64,000 nt of DNA from Endozoicomonas sp. 8E (GTDB lineage Bacteria > Pseudomonadota > Gammaproteobacteria > Pseudomonadales > Endozoicomonadaceae): positions 3,603,697 through 3,667,696 of the forward strand of contig NZ_CP120717.1 of NCBI RefSeq assembly GCF_032883915.1. Direction: 5' to 3'. The notes beneath the pieces were generated by a model. It saw nothing but the letters and a program-made list of their open reading frames with translations. It had not been told where the DNA came from and ran no database searches. The position numbers were made by a program, and so were the translations under genes. Positions 17,516 to 26,341 of this stretch are shown here, in pieces (the stretch's first letter is position 1; every line of letters starts with the position of its first letter).

Positions 17516-19063
17516 TTACTCAGCGACAGCAGACAACCAATGATTCCTCCGTAGTTCAGTGATTTTCACTATGCCATCAAAACCGGATGTGATCACCTGG
17601 CTGCCATCGGCGCTAAAGGTGGCCGATGTGATAAAGTCATCATGGACAATATTGGCTTTTTCTAACCATGTTCCATCATCCTGCTGGCCAATGATTTTCG
17701 CCGTTTTACAAAACATGACAGTTGTCACCAGGTGGCGGCTATCAGGGCTGAAGGAGGCTGATGAGACCCAAAGCTTATGGGTAAAGGAGGCTTTTTCTTC
17801 CCATAAGCCATTGGCTTTTCTGCCGCAAATTTTCACTGTGTAATCTTTGCTGGCCGTCACTAAATGACGACCATCGGGGCTGAAGGTGGCTGATCTGACA
17901 GCTTTACTGTGCTGAATGATGCTATTTTCTTCCCATGATCCATCGGACTTCTTCTCATAGATTTTCGCATTGTAATCCTGGCTGGCGGTCACCACATAGC
18001 GACCATCGGGGCTGAAAGCGGCTGACAGGACAATATTGTTATGGCGGATGACATCTTTTTCTTCCCATAATTCGTCGTTCTGGCTATGGATTTTCGCCGT
18101 ACAATCATTGCAGGCGGTTACCACATGACGGCCATCGGTGCTGAAAAAGGCTGAATTGACAGATTGGTTATGGGGAAGGATGGCTGTTAACTGCCATGAT
18201 CCATCATCCTTCTGACTATGGATTATTGCAGTGTCATCATGACTGGCGGTCATGACATGACGACTATCGGTGCTGAAGGTGGCTGAACTGATCTGACAAT
18301 TATGGCGAATGGTGGTGTTTGGTTCCCATGATTCATTGTATTCCAGGTCACATATCCTCGCCTTGCACGCACTAACGGTTAACAGATGGTGACTATCGGG
18401 GCTGAAAATTGCTGATATGACCTCCTGATCATGAGGAATTGTGGTTTTAATTTCCCATATTCCATCAGCCTTTTGGCCGTAGATTTTTGCCGTATCGTCT
18501 CGATTGGCGGTGACCAGATAGCGGCCATCAGCACTGAGGTCGGCTGAGTGCACTATAGACTCTATATCGATGGTGGCTTTTGTGACTAATTCAAAGGTTT
18601 CACATTGAGACATCAACTCAGCCCTGGTGAAAAATAACAGAGCAGGTGAATAAACACTTGTGGGCTGGAGATTTGTAAGTGTTTTGAGTAACGCCTGATC
18701 ATTAGAAAACGACTCAAACCAGGCTCGGAGTTGATTCTTGTCTTTTCTGGTGATGGTCATCATCAGTTGATTCTGGTGTGCTGAAGAAAACTGTCGATAC
18801 CAGGCTTTTGCCAGTGCGTTATCTTCTTTGATCAGGTCGCGGAGGCGGGTACATACCTTTTGTAAACTGCGAATATCCCTAAGCTTCAAATGGCGAAAAA
18901 TCAGGGACAGCGTATCTGAGGTTAAATCCTGAAATGAAGATTTCTTTTCCTTGTCAGGTACTGTAATGGACCTGCCCGCATGGTTTCCCGTTGGTGTTAG
19001 CGATAGATCCTGGATATGCGGTAGTGGTGGTTCATTAACGGAATCATTATTTATTCCATGCAT
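17516..19063 (-). CDS. F11: F-box / eight-blade WD40 protein
   Basis: 515 residues, the shortest intact copy. The variable spacer before blade 1 is almost absent (KATIDIESIVHSADLS), as in F12 and F13. Standard F-box. Blade openers: ESIV, DQEV, NCQI, NQSV, NNIV, SKAV, KLWV, DDFI. The linker change ALLKTLTNLQPTSVY is shared only with F12. Blade 7 carries an extra residue (TTVMFCKTAKII). Tail RRNHWLSAVAE. ATG at 19063; upstream element at 19148-19184. Confidence 0.93.
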   Translation of the reverse strand: MHGINNDSVNEPPLPHIQDLSLTPTGNHAGRSITVPDKEKKSSFQDLTSDTLSLIFRHLKLRDIRSLQKVCTRLRDLIKEDNALAKAWYRQFSSAHQNQLMMTITRKDKNQLRAWFESFSNDQALLKTLTNLQPTSVYSPALLFFTRAELMSQCETFELVTKATIDIESIVHSADLSADGRYLVTANRDDTAKIYGQKADGIWEIKTTIPHDQEVISAIFSPDSHHLLTVSACKARICDLEYNESWEPNTTIRHNCQISSATFSTDSRHVMTASHDDTAIIHSQKDDGSWQLTAILPHNQSVNSAFFSTDGRHVVTACNDCTAKIHSQNDELWEEKDVIRHNNIVLSAAFSPDGRYVVTASQDYNAKIYEKKSDGSWEENSIIQHSKAVRSATFSPDGRHLVTASKDYTVKICGRKANGLWEEKASFTHKLWVSSASFSPDSRHLVTTVMFCKTAKIIGQQDDGTWLEKANIVHDDFITSATFSADGSQVITSGFDGIVKITELRRNHWLSAVAE

Positions 19064-19211
19064 GACGGGTTCCTGCAAAGTTGCTATTTATCTTTGATCA
19101 ACAAGGAGGGTTCAAAATTATTTAGTAGTCAGAGACAATTTCAGAATGAAAGTTCATAACAGGTTGGTCAGTGAAACTAACAAAATGACTTTCGGCACAT
19201 GCAGAAAGGTA

Positions 19212-20771
19212 TCACTCAGTGACAGCAGACAATAAATGATTCCTCCGTAGTTCAGTGATTTTTACTACGCCATCCACACTGGATGTGATCACCTGGCTGC
19301 CATCGGCGCTAAAGGTGGCCGATGAAATAGAGTCATCATGGACAATGTTGGCTTTTTCTAACCATGAGCCATCGTCCTGCTGACCAATGATTTTTGCCGT
19401 GTTGTCATAGCTGACAGTCACCAGATGGCGGCCATCAGGGCTGAAGGTGGCTGATGAGACCCAATTCTTGTGGGAAAAGGTGGCTTTTTCTTCCCATAAG
19501 CCATTGGCTTTTCGGCCGACTATTTTCACTGTGCGATCTTTGCTGGCGGTCACTACATGACGGTTATCGGGGTTGAAAACGGCCGAATGGACAGTTTTCC
19601 TGTGTTGAATGGTGGTATTTTTTTCCCATGATCCATCGGCTTTCTTCTCACAGATTTTCGCTTTGCCATCACTACTGGCGGTAACCAAATAGCAACCATC
19701 GGCACTGAAGGTGGCTGACATGACAGGAGCATTATGAGTAATGACACCTTCTACTTCCCATAATCTATCGTCTCTCTGGCTAAGGATTTTCGCCATTTTA
19801 TCGTCGCAGGCGGTCACCACATGGCGGGCATCGGTGCTGAAAAAGGCTGAATAGACAGGTATGTAATGGGGAAGGGGAAGGGTGGCTGATAACTGCCATG
19901 ATCTATCATCGTCGTTCCGGCTATGGATTTGCGTTATGCCATCATAACAGGCGGTCAGGACATGTCGACTGTCGGTGCTGAAGCTGGCTGAATTGATGCC
20001 TGCATCATGGGAAATGGTAGTGTTTGGTTGCCATGATTCATCGCACTCCCGATTAACTATCTTTACTGTGTCATCATCACCAGCAGTAAGTAGATGGTGA
20101 CTATCGGGGCTAAAAATCGCTGATTTGACCCTTTCGTCATGGGCAATAGAGGTTATTTTTCCCCAGGTTCCATCAGCCTTTTGGCAGTAGATTTTTGCCG
20201 TATTGTCGCCATTGGCGGTGACCAGATAGTGGCCATCAGCACTGAGGTCGACTGAGTAGACTTCAGACTTTATATCAATGGTGGCTTTAGTGACTAATTC
20301 AAAGGTTTTACATTGAGACATCAGCTCAGCCCTGGTGAAAAATAACAGAGCAGGTGAATAAACACTTGTGGGCTGGAGGTTTGTAAGTGTTTTGAGTAAC
20401 GCCTGATCATTAGAAAACGACTCAAACCAGGCTCGGAGTTGATTCTTGTCTTTTCTGCTGATGGTCATTCTCAGTTGATTCTGGTGTGCCGAAGAAAGCT
20501 GGCGATACCAGGCTTTTGCCAGTGTGTTGTCTTCTTTGATCAGGTCGCGAAGGCGGGTACATACCTTTTGTAAACTGCGAATATCCCGAAGTTTCAAATG
20601 GCGAAAAATCAGGGACAGCGTATCTGAGGTTAAATCCTGAAAAGAAGATTTTTTTTCCTTGTCAGGTACAGTAATGGACCTGCCCACACTGTTACCCGTT
20701 GGTGTTAGTGATAGAGCTTGAACTTGCGCTGGTAGTGGTTCAGTGACAGGAGGATTATTTATTCCATGCAT
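19212..20771 (-). CDS. F12: F-box / eight-blade WD40 protein
   Basis: 519 residues. Leader MHGINNPPVTEPLPAQVQ is that of F5. Linker shares LKTLTNLQPTS with F11. Blade openers: KSEV, DERV, DAGI, YIPV, NAPV, RKTV, KNWV, DDSI. Blade 3-4 junction has an expanded turn (ATLPLPHYIPVYSAFFS). The shared upstream element (21010-21046) is unusually far from the ATG because a 159-bp MITE sits between them, in what should be the 5' untranslated leader. That insertion may affect expression. Confidence 0.92.
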   Translation of the reverse strand: MHGINNPPVTEPLPAQVQALSLTPTGNSVGRSITVPDKEKKSSFQDLTSDTLSLIFRHLKLRDIRSLQKVCTRLRDLIKEDNTLAKAWYRQLSSAHQNQLRMTISRKDKNQLRAWFESFSNDQALLKTLTNLQPTSVYSPALLFFTRAELMSQCKTFELVTKATIDIKSEVYSVDLSADGHYLVTANGDNTAKIYCQKADGTWGKITSIAHDERVKSAIFSPDSHHLLTAGDDDTVKIVNRECDESWQPNTTISHDAGINSASFSTDSRHVLTACYDGITQIHSRNDDDRSWQLSATLPLPHYIPVYSAFFSTDARHVVTACDDKMAKILSQRDDRLWEVEGVITHNAPVMSATFSADGCYLVTASSDGKAKICEKKADGSWEKNTTIQHRKTVHSAVFNPDNRHVVTASKDRTVKIVGRKANGLWEEKATFSHKNWVSSATFSPDGRHLVTVSYDNTAKIIGQQDDGSWLEKANIVHDDSISSATFSADGSQVITSSVDGVVKITELRRNHLLSAVTE

Positions 20772-20823
20772 GACTGGCTCTTGCAAAGTTGCTAATTATC
20801 TTTGATCAACAAGGGCGTTCTAG

Positions 20824-20982
20824 CAGCCTGTCGGACTTAAGACTGTCCTACTGCGGTTGCAATAAATTGGTCTAAAAATCCCTGTTTCTTCGTCAAATAG
20901 CTCGCTATTCTCCTCAGAAACAGAGATTTTTATCCTCAATTTCTTGCAATCCTCGCTACGGACGTTTAAGTCCGACAGGCTG
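20824..20982. mobile_element. MITE-B copy 1 (159 bp, CTAG target duplication)
   Basis: Terminal inverted repeats CAGCCTGTCGGACTTAA and its exact complement TTAAGTCCGACAGGCTG, flanked on both sides by CTAG (20820-20823 and 20983-20986). The spacer upstream of F5 has the same surroundings with a single CTAG (GGGCGTTCTAGTTAGTCAGA), so it is a direct empty-site comparison. No open frame inside. A 4-bp YTAR target is typical of IS5-group transposases; assignment to that group is inference. Confidence 0.85.
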
Positions 20983-21075
20983 CTAGTTAGTCAGAGACAG
21001 TTTCAGAATGAAAGTTCATAACAGGTTGGTCAGTGAAACTAACAAAATTTCTTTCGGTACATTCACAGGATGGCG

Positions 21076-22626
21076 TCACTCAGTGACAGCAGACAATGAA
21101 TGATTCCTCCGTAGTTCAGTGATTTTCACTATGCCATCGAAACCGGCTGTGATCACCTGGCTGCCATCGGCGCTAAAGGTGGCCGATGAGATAGGTTTAC
21201 CATGAACAATATTGGCTTTTTCTGACCATGACCCGTCGTCCTGCTGACCAATGATTTTCGCCGTTTTGTCATAGCTGGCAGTCACCACATGGCGGCTATC
21301 AGGGCTGAAGGTGGCTGATAAAACCCAATCCTTATGGGAAAAGATGGCTTTTTCTTTCCAAAAGCCATCGGCTTTTCTGCCGTAAATTTTCACTGTGTAA
21401 TCTTTGCTGGCAGTCACTAGATGACGGCCATCGGGGCTGAAGGTGGCCGAGTTGACAGTTTTCCTGTGTTCAATGATGAAATTTTCTTCCCATGATCCAT
21501 CGGCCTTCTTGCTATAAATCCTCGCCATGCCATCCATACTTGCGGTGACCATATAGCGAGTATCGGGGCTGAACGTGGCTGAAAGGGCATTGGCATAACT
21601 GGCGATGGTATCTTCTTCTTCCCATAATCCATTGTCTTTCTGGCGATGGATTTTCGCCGTTTTATCCATGCAGGTGGTTACCACATGGCGGCCATCGGTG
21701 CTGAAAATGGCTGAATTGACAGATTTTTTATGGGGAAGGATGGCGGTTAACACCCATGATCCATCATCCTTTCGGCTATGGATTTTCGCTGTGTTATCCC
21801 AACTGGCGGTCACGACATGACGACTATCGGTGCTGAAGCTGGCTGAACTGATCTCAAGATCATGGCGAATGGTGGTGTTTGCTTCCCAGGTTCCATTGCA
21901 TCCCAGACCATATATATTTGCCGTGCCATCATCACTGACGGTTACTACATGGTGACTATCGGGGCTGAAATTCGGTGATTGGACAAATTTTTCATGTGGA
22001 ATGGTTGTTTTTATTTCCCATGACCCATCAGGCTCGTGGCAGAAGATTGTTGCTGTATTGTCTCCATTGGCGGTGACCAGGTATCGTTCATCAGCACTGA
22101 GGTTGGCTGAGTAGACTTCACATCTTATGTCAATGGTAGCTCTGGTGACTAGTTCAAAGGTTTCACATTCAGACATCAGCTCAGCCCTGGTGAAAAATAA
22201 TAGAGCAGGTAAATAAGTACTGGTTGGCTGGCGGTCTGTAAGTGACTCGAGTAACGCCTGATTATTGGAAAACGACTCAAACCAGGCTCGGAGTTGGTGC
22301 TTATCTTTAATGGTGAGGGTCATTCTCAGTTGCTTCTGGTGTGCTGAAGAAAACTGGCTATACCAGGCTTTTGCCAGTGCGTTATCTTCTTTGATAAGGT
22401 CTCGAAGGCGGGTAGATACCTTTTGTAAACTGCGAATATCCCGAAGTTTCAAATGGCGAAAAATCAAGAACAGCGTATCTGAGCTTAAATCCTGAAATGA
22501 AGATTCTTTTTCCTTGTCAGGTACACTAACAGACCTGCCCGTATGGTTACCTGTTGGTGTTAGCGATAGAGCTTGAGCTTCTGTAAGTGATGGTTCAGTA
22601 ACGGTTTTTTTATTTATTCCATGCAT
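21076..22626 (-). CDS. F13: F-box / eight-blade WD40 protein lacking its own promoter region
   Basis: 516 residues. Leader MHGINKKTVTEPSLTEAQ. F-box departures: SSDTLFLIF and KVST. Blade openers: RCEV, EKFV, DLEI, KKSV, YANA, RKTV, KDWV, GKPI. Blade 2 reads QSPNFSPDS. The ATG at 22626 lies inside the last codons of F14 (17-bp overlap), and the usual ~150-bp spacer with the shared upstream element is missing. Expression probably depends on read-through from F14. The region 22652-22664 just upstream is a MITE end relic. Confidence 0.92.
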   Translation of the reverse strand: MHGINKKTVTEPSLTEAQALSLTPTGNHTGRSVSVPDKEKESSFQDLSSDTLFLIFRHLKLRDIRSLQKVSTRLRDLIKEDNALAKAWYSQFSSAHQKQLRMTLTIKDKHQLRAWFESFSNNQALLESLTDRQPTSTYLPALLFFTRAELMSECETFELVTRATIDIRCEVYSANLSADERYLVTANGDNTATIFCHEPDGSWEIKTTIPHEKFVQSPNFSPDSHHVVTVSDDGTANIYGLGCNGTWEANTTIRHDLEISSASFSTDSRHVVTASWDNTAKIHSRKDDGSWVLTAILPHKKSVNSAIFSTDGRHVVTTCMDKTAKIHRQKDNGLWEEEDTIASYANALSATFSPDTRYMVTASMDGMARIYSKKADGSWEENFIIEHRKTVNSATFSPDGRHLVTASKDYTVKIYGRKADGFWKEKAIFSHKDWVLSATFSPDSRHVVTASYDKTAKIIGQQDDGSWSEKANIVHGKPISSATFSADGSQVITAGFDGIVKITELRRNHSLSAVTE

Positions 22627-24238
22627 GACTGGCTCTTGCAAAGTTGCTATTTAAGTACTCAACCTTTCGCAGTTCAGTGATTTTCACTATGCCATCCACA
22701 CTGGATGTGATCACCTGACTGCCATCGGCGCTAAAGGTGGCCGATGAAATAGAGTCATCATGGAAAATGTTGGCTTTTTCTAACCATGAACCATCATCCT
22801 GCTGACCAATGATTTTCGCCCTTCCATCCCTGCTTGCCGTCACCACATGGCGGCCATCAGGGCTGAAGGTGGCTGATAAGACCCAGTCGTTATGGAAAAA
22901 GGTGGCTTTTTCTTCCCATAAGCCATCGGCTTTTCGGCCGTAAATTTTCACGGTCTGATCTTTTCTGGTCGTCACCAAATGACGGCCATCGGGGCTGAAG
23001 GAGGCCGATTTGACATCTTTAGTGTCTTGAATGAAGGTGTTTTCTTCCCATGATCCATCGGATTTCTTCTCATAGATTTTCGCCCTGCAATCTTGCATAC
23101 CGACGGTAACCACATAGCGACTATCGGCGCTGAAGGCGGCTGACAGGATAGCCTCCTCATGGGGAAAAACCACTTTTTCTTCCCATAATCTGTCGTTCTG
23201 GCTATAGATTTTCGCGATTTTATCCCAGCAGGCGATTAGCAAATGGCGGCCATCGGTGCTGAAAGTGGCTGAATGGACAGGACTGTATTGGGGAAGGATG
23301 GCAGTTAAATTCCATGATCCATCATCCATCTGACTGTAGATTTTTGCTGTGTGATCAGTACTGGCGGTTACGACATGTCGACTATCGGTGCTGAAGCTGA
23401 CTGAACAGACTGAAAGATCATGGCTAATGGTGGCCTTTGGTTTCCATGATTCATTGGATTCCAGGTCACATAGCTTCACCATGTCATACGGACTGGCGAT
23501 GACCAGATGGTGACTATCGGGACTGAAAATTGCCGATACGACCCCTCTATCAAGAGGTATGGTGGTTTTAATTTCCCATGTGCCATCAGCCTTGTGGCCG
23601 TAGATTTTTGCAGTATTGTCGCCATTGGCGGTGACCAGATAGCGGCCATCAGCACTGAGGTCGGCCGAGAAGACTCTGTTGTCAGATTCTATAAGCATGA
23701 GCTCGTCAGTGCTGGTGGCTGAGTTGGCGTTATAAATTTTTTCAATGGTGGCTTTTGTGACTAATTCAAAGGTTTTACATTGAGACATCAGCTCAGCCCT
23801 GGTGAAAAATAATAGAGCAGGTGAATAAACACTCGTGGGCTGGCGAACCGTGAGTGACTCGAGTAACGCCGGATCATTCGTAAACGGCTCAAACCAGGCT
23901 CTGATTTGATTCTTATCTTTTATGCTGATGGTCATCCTCAGTTGATTCTGGTGTGCTGAAGAAAACTGGCGATACCAGGCTTTTGCCAGAGCGCTATCTT
24001 CTTTGATAAGGTCGCGAAGGCGGGTAGATACCTTTTGTAAACTGCGAATATCCCGAAGTTTCAAATGGCGAAAAATCAAGGACAGTGTATCTGAGGTTAA
24101 ATCCTTAAATGAAGATTTTTTTTCCTTGTCAGGTACAGTAATGGACCTGTCCGCACTGTTACCCGTTGCTGTTAGCAATAGAGCTTGATCTTGTGTCAGT
24201 AGTGGCTCAATAACAGAATTATTATTTATTCCATGCAT
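22610..24238 (-). CDS. F14: F-box / eight-blade WD40 protein with replaced C-terminus
   Basis: 542 residues. The conserved tail after VKITELR is replaced by KVEYLNSNFARASHAWNK, where VEYL is encoded by a MITE-A terminal repeat and the remainder by the 5' leader of F13 read in another frame. F-box: FKDLTSDTLSLIFRHL, KVST; linker KEDSALAKAW and FEPFTNDPALL. Blade openers: NRV, DRGV, DLSV, YSPV, EEAI, TKDV, NDWV, DDSI. ATG at 24238 (leader MLEPVMHG from the in-frame TTG). Upstream element at 24324-24360, then MITE-A copy 1. Confidence 0.92.
   Translation of the reverse strand: MHGINNNSVIEPLLTQDQALLLTATGNSADRSITVPDKEKKSSFKDLTSDTLSLIFRHLKLRDIRSLQKVSTRLRDLIKEDSALAKAWYRQFSSAHQNQLRMTISIKDKNQIRAWFEPFTNDPALLESLTVRQPTSVYSPALLFFTRAELMSQCKTFELVTKATIEKIYNANSATSTDELMLIESDNRVFSADLSADGRYLVTANGDNTAKIYGHKADGTWEIKTTIPLDRGVVSAIFSPDSHHLVIASPYDMVKLCDLESNESWKPKATISHDLSVCSVSFSTDSRHVVTASTDHTAKIYSQMDDGSWNLTAILPQYSPVHSATFSTDGRHLLIACWDKIAKIYSQNDRLWEEKVVFPHEEAILSAAFSADSRYVVTVGMQDCRAKIYEKKSDGSWEENTFIQDTKDVKSASFSPDGRHLVTTRKDQTVKIYGRKADGLWEEKATFFHNDWVLSATFSPDGRHVVTASRDGRAKIIGQQDDGSWLEKANIFHDDSISSATFSADGSQVITSSVDGIVKITELRKVEYLNSNFARASHAWNK
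22652..22664. mobile_element. Solo MITE-A terminal repeat (deletion scar)
   Basis: TAAGTACTCAACC is identical to the first 13 bases of the two full MITE-A copies (counting the TA target). Here it is followed directly by the CTTTCGCAGTTCAG of an array gene's 3' end. The rest of the element, the F14 tail codons and the F13 promoter spacer are gone. A deletion starting in a MITE-A is the simplest reading. Confidence 0.65.
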
Positions 24239-24376
24239 GACGGGTTCCAGCAAAGTTGTTATTTATCTTTGATCAACAAGGAGGTTTAGACATTATTTGG
24301 TTAGTCAGACACAATTTCAGAATGAAAGTTCAAAACAGGCTGGTAAGTGAATTAACAAAATTTCTTTCGGCATATA

Positions 24377-24581
24377 AGTACTCAACCATACGAAATCATA
24401 TTTTCTGACTCATTGTTCAGGCACTCGCGGCAACTGCTCCTGCGTTGCTCTAGCTCCTGCATCCATGCAGTCGTGCGGCGTTGCAACTCTGGTCACATAG
24501 CTTGCTATGTTCCCGTCGTTGCGCCTTGCAGAGCACCTGCCCAATAAGCCAGAAATATTCGATTCCGTATGGCTGAGTACT
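24377..24581. mobile_element. MITE-A copy 1 (205 bp, TA target duplication)
   Basis: Begins AGTACTCAACCATACG and ends CGTATGGCTGAGTACT, a 16-base terminal inverted repeat with one mismatch that extends imperfectly inward. Flanked by TA on both sides (24375-24376, 24582-24583). No coding frame. TA targets are used by IS630/Tc1-mariner transposases, so the element is probably mobilised in trans by such an enzyme. It lies in the F15-F14 spacer, upstream of the F14 element. Confidence 0.85.
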
Positions 24582-24593
24582 TACAGGACGGTA

Positions 24594-26192
24594 TCACTCG
24601 GCGACAGCAGACAATAAATCATTCCTCTGTAGTTCAGTGATTTTCACTATGCCATTACTACTGGCGGTGACCACATGGCTACCATCGGCGCTAAAGTTGG
24701 CCGATAAGATCCAGTCATCATGAACAACGTTGGCCTTTTCTGACCAGGAGCCATCATCCTGCTGACCAATGATTTTTGCCGTTTTGTCATAGCTGGCAGT
24801 CACCAGATGGCGGCCATCAGGGCTGAAGGTGGCTGATGTAACCGAATTCTTATGGGAAAAGGTGGCTTTACCTTCCCAAAAGCCATTGGCTTTTCGGCCG
24901 ACTATTTTCACTGTGCCATCGTTGCTGGCGGTCACCAGATGGCGGCCATCGGGACTGAAGGTGGCCGAGTTGACAGTTTGCGTGTGTTGAATGACGGTAT
25001 TTTCTTGCCATGATCCATCGGACTTCTCCTCATAGATTTTCGCCTTGTAATCCATACTGGCGGTGACCACATAGTGACCATCGGCGCTGAAACTGGCTGA
25101 CAGGACAGCACCATCATGGGGAATGGTATCTTTTTCTTCCCAGCTTCGACCAGCCCTCTGGCTGTAGATTTTCGCCACCATATCGTTACAGGCGGTTACC
25201 AAATAGCAGCCATCGGTGCTGAAAGTGGCTGAACGGACAGAAGACTTATGGGGAAGAATGGCTGTCAACTTCCATGATCCATCGTCCTTCCGGCTATGAA
25301 TTTTCGCTGTGTTATCGGAACCGGCGGTCGCAAGATGTCGGCAATCGGTGCTGAAGCTGGCTGAATTGATGAGACCATCATGGAGAATGGTGGTGTTTAG
25401 TTCCCATGATTGATCGCACGCCAGATCATATATCTTCGCCTTTCCATTCAAACTGACGGTGACTAAATGGTGACTATCGGGGCTGAAAATGGCTAACTCG
25501 ACCCATCCGTCATGGGAAATGGTGGTTTTTTTTCCCCATGTTCCATCGGCCTTTTGGCCGTAAATTTTCGCCGTTTTGTCTCCATTGGCGGTGACCAGAT
25601 GGAGGCCATCGGCACTGAGGTCGGCTGAGTTGACTTGATTGAGTCCCGCTAAACGGTTGCATTCGACATTGCTGGTGGCTGAGCTGGTTTTATAAGTTTT
25701 GTCAATGGTGGCTTTAGTGAATAATTTAAACGTTTCACATCCAGACATCAGCTTAGCCTTGTTAAAAAATAACAGACCGGCTGAATAAACACTTATCGGT
25801 TGGCGGTTTGTGAGTGACTTGACTAATGCCATATCATTCGAAAACGACATAAGCCACGCACGGAGTTGATTCTTATTTTTTGTTCTGATGCTCATCCTCA
25901 GTTGCTGCTGGTGTGGTAAGGAAAACTGGCGATACCAGGATTTTGCCAGAGCGTTATCTTCTTTAATAACGTCGCGAAGGCGGGTACATACCTTTTGTAA
26001 ACTGCGAATATCCCGAAGTTTTAAATGGCAAAAAATCAGGGACAGCGTATCTGAGGTTAAATCCTGAAATGAAGATTTTTTTTCCTTATCAGCTACAGTG
26101 ATGGACCTGCGCGCATGGTTACCCGTTGGTGTTAGCGATAGGTTTTGCGTTATTGGTAGTTCAATAGCGGAGTCATTATTTATTCCATGCAT
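24594..26192 (-). CDS. F15: F-box / eight-blade WD40 protein
   Basis: 532 residues. F-box SDTLSLIFCHLKLRD. The linker is the most divergent of the left half (LPHQQQLRMSIRTKNK, LRAWLMSFSNDMALV, LLFFNKAKLMSGC). Blade openers: NQV, DGWV, DGLI, KSSV, DGAV, TQTV, KNSV, DDWI. Tail QRNDLLSAVAE. The gene ends 11 bases from MITE-A copy 1, whose insertion moved it away from F14. ATG at 26192; upstream element at 26278-26314. Confidence 0.93.
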   Translation of the reverse strand: MHGINNDSAIELPITQNLSLTPTGNHARRSITVADKEKKSSFQDLTSDTLSLIFCHLKLRDIRSLQKVCTRLRDVIKEDNALAKSWYRQFSLPHQQQLRMSIRTKNKNQLRAWLMSFSNDMALVKSLTNRQPISVYSAGLLFFNKAKLMSGCETFKLFTKATIDKTYKTSSATSNVECNRLAGLNQVNSADLSADGLHLVTANGDKTAKIYGQKADGTWGKKTTISHDGWVELAIFSPDSHHLVTVSLNGKAKIYDLACDQSWELNTTILHDGLINSASFSTDCRHLATAGSDNTAKIHSRKDDGSWKLTAILPHKSSVRSATFSTDGCYLVTACNDMVAKIYSQRAGRSWEEKDTIPHDGAVLSASFSADGHYVVTASMDYKAKIYEEKSDGSWQENTVIQHTQTVNSATFSPDGRHLVTASNDGTVKIVGRKANGFWEGKATFSHKNSVTSATFSPDGRHLVTASYDKTAKIIGQQDDGSWSEKANVVHDDWILSANFSADGSHVVTASSNGIVKITELQRNDLLSAVAE

Positions 26193-26341
26193 GACGGGTT
26201 CCTGCAAAGTTGTTATTTATCTTTGATCAACAAGGGCGGTGAAAAATTATTTAGTCAGTCAGAGACAGTTTCAGGATGAAAGTTCAGAACAGGTTGGTCA
26301 GTGCAACTGACAAAATGACTTTCGGTATGTGCAGGACGCTG

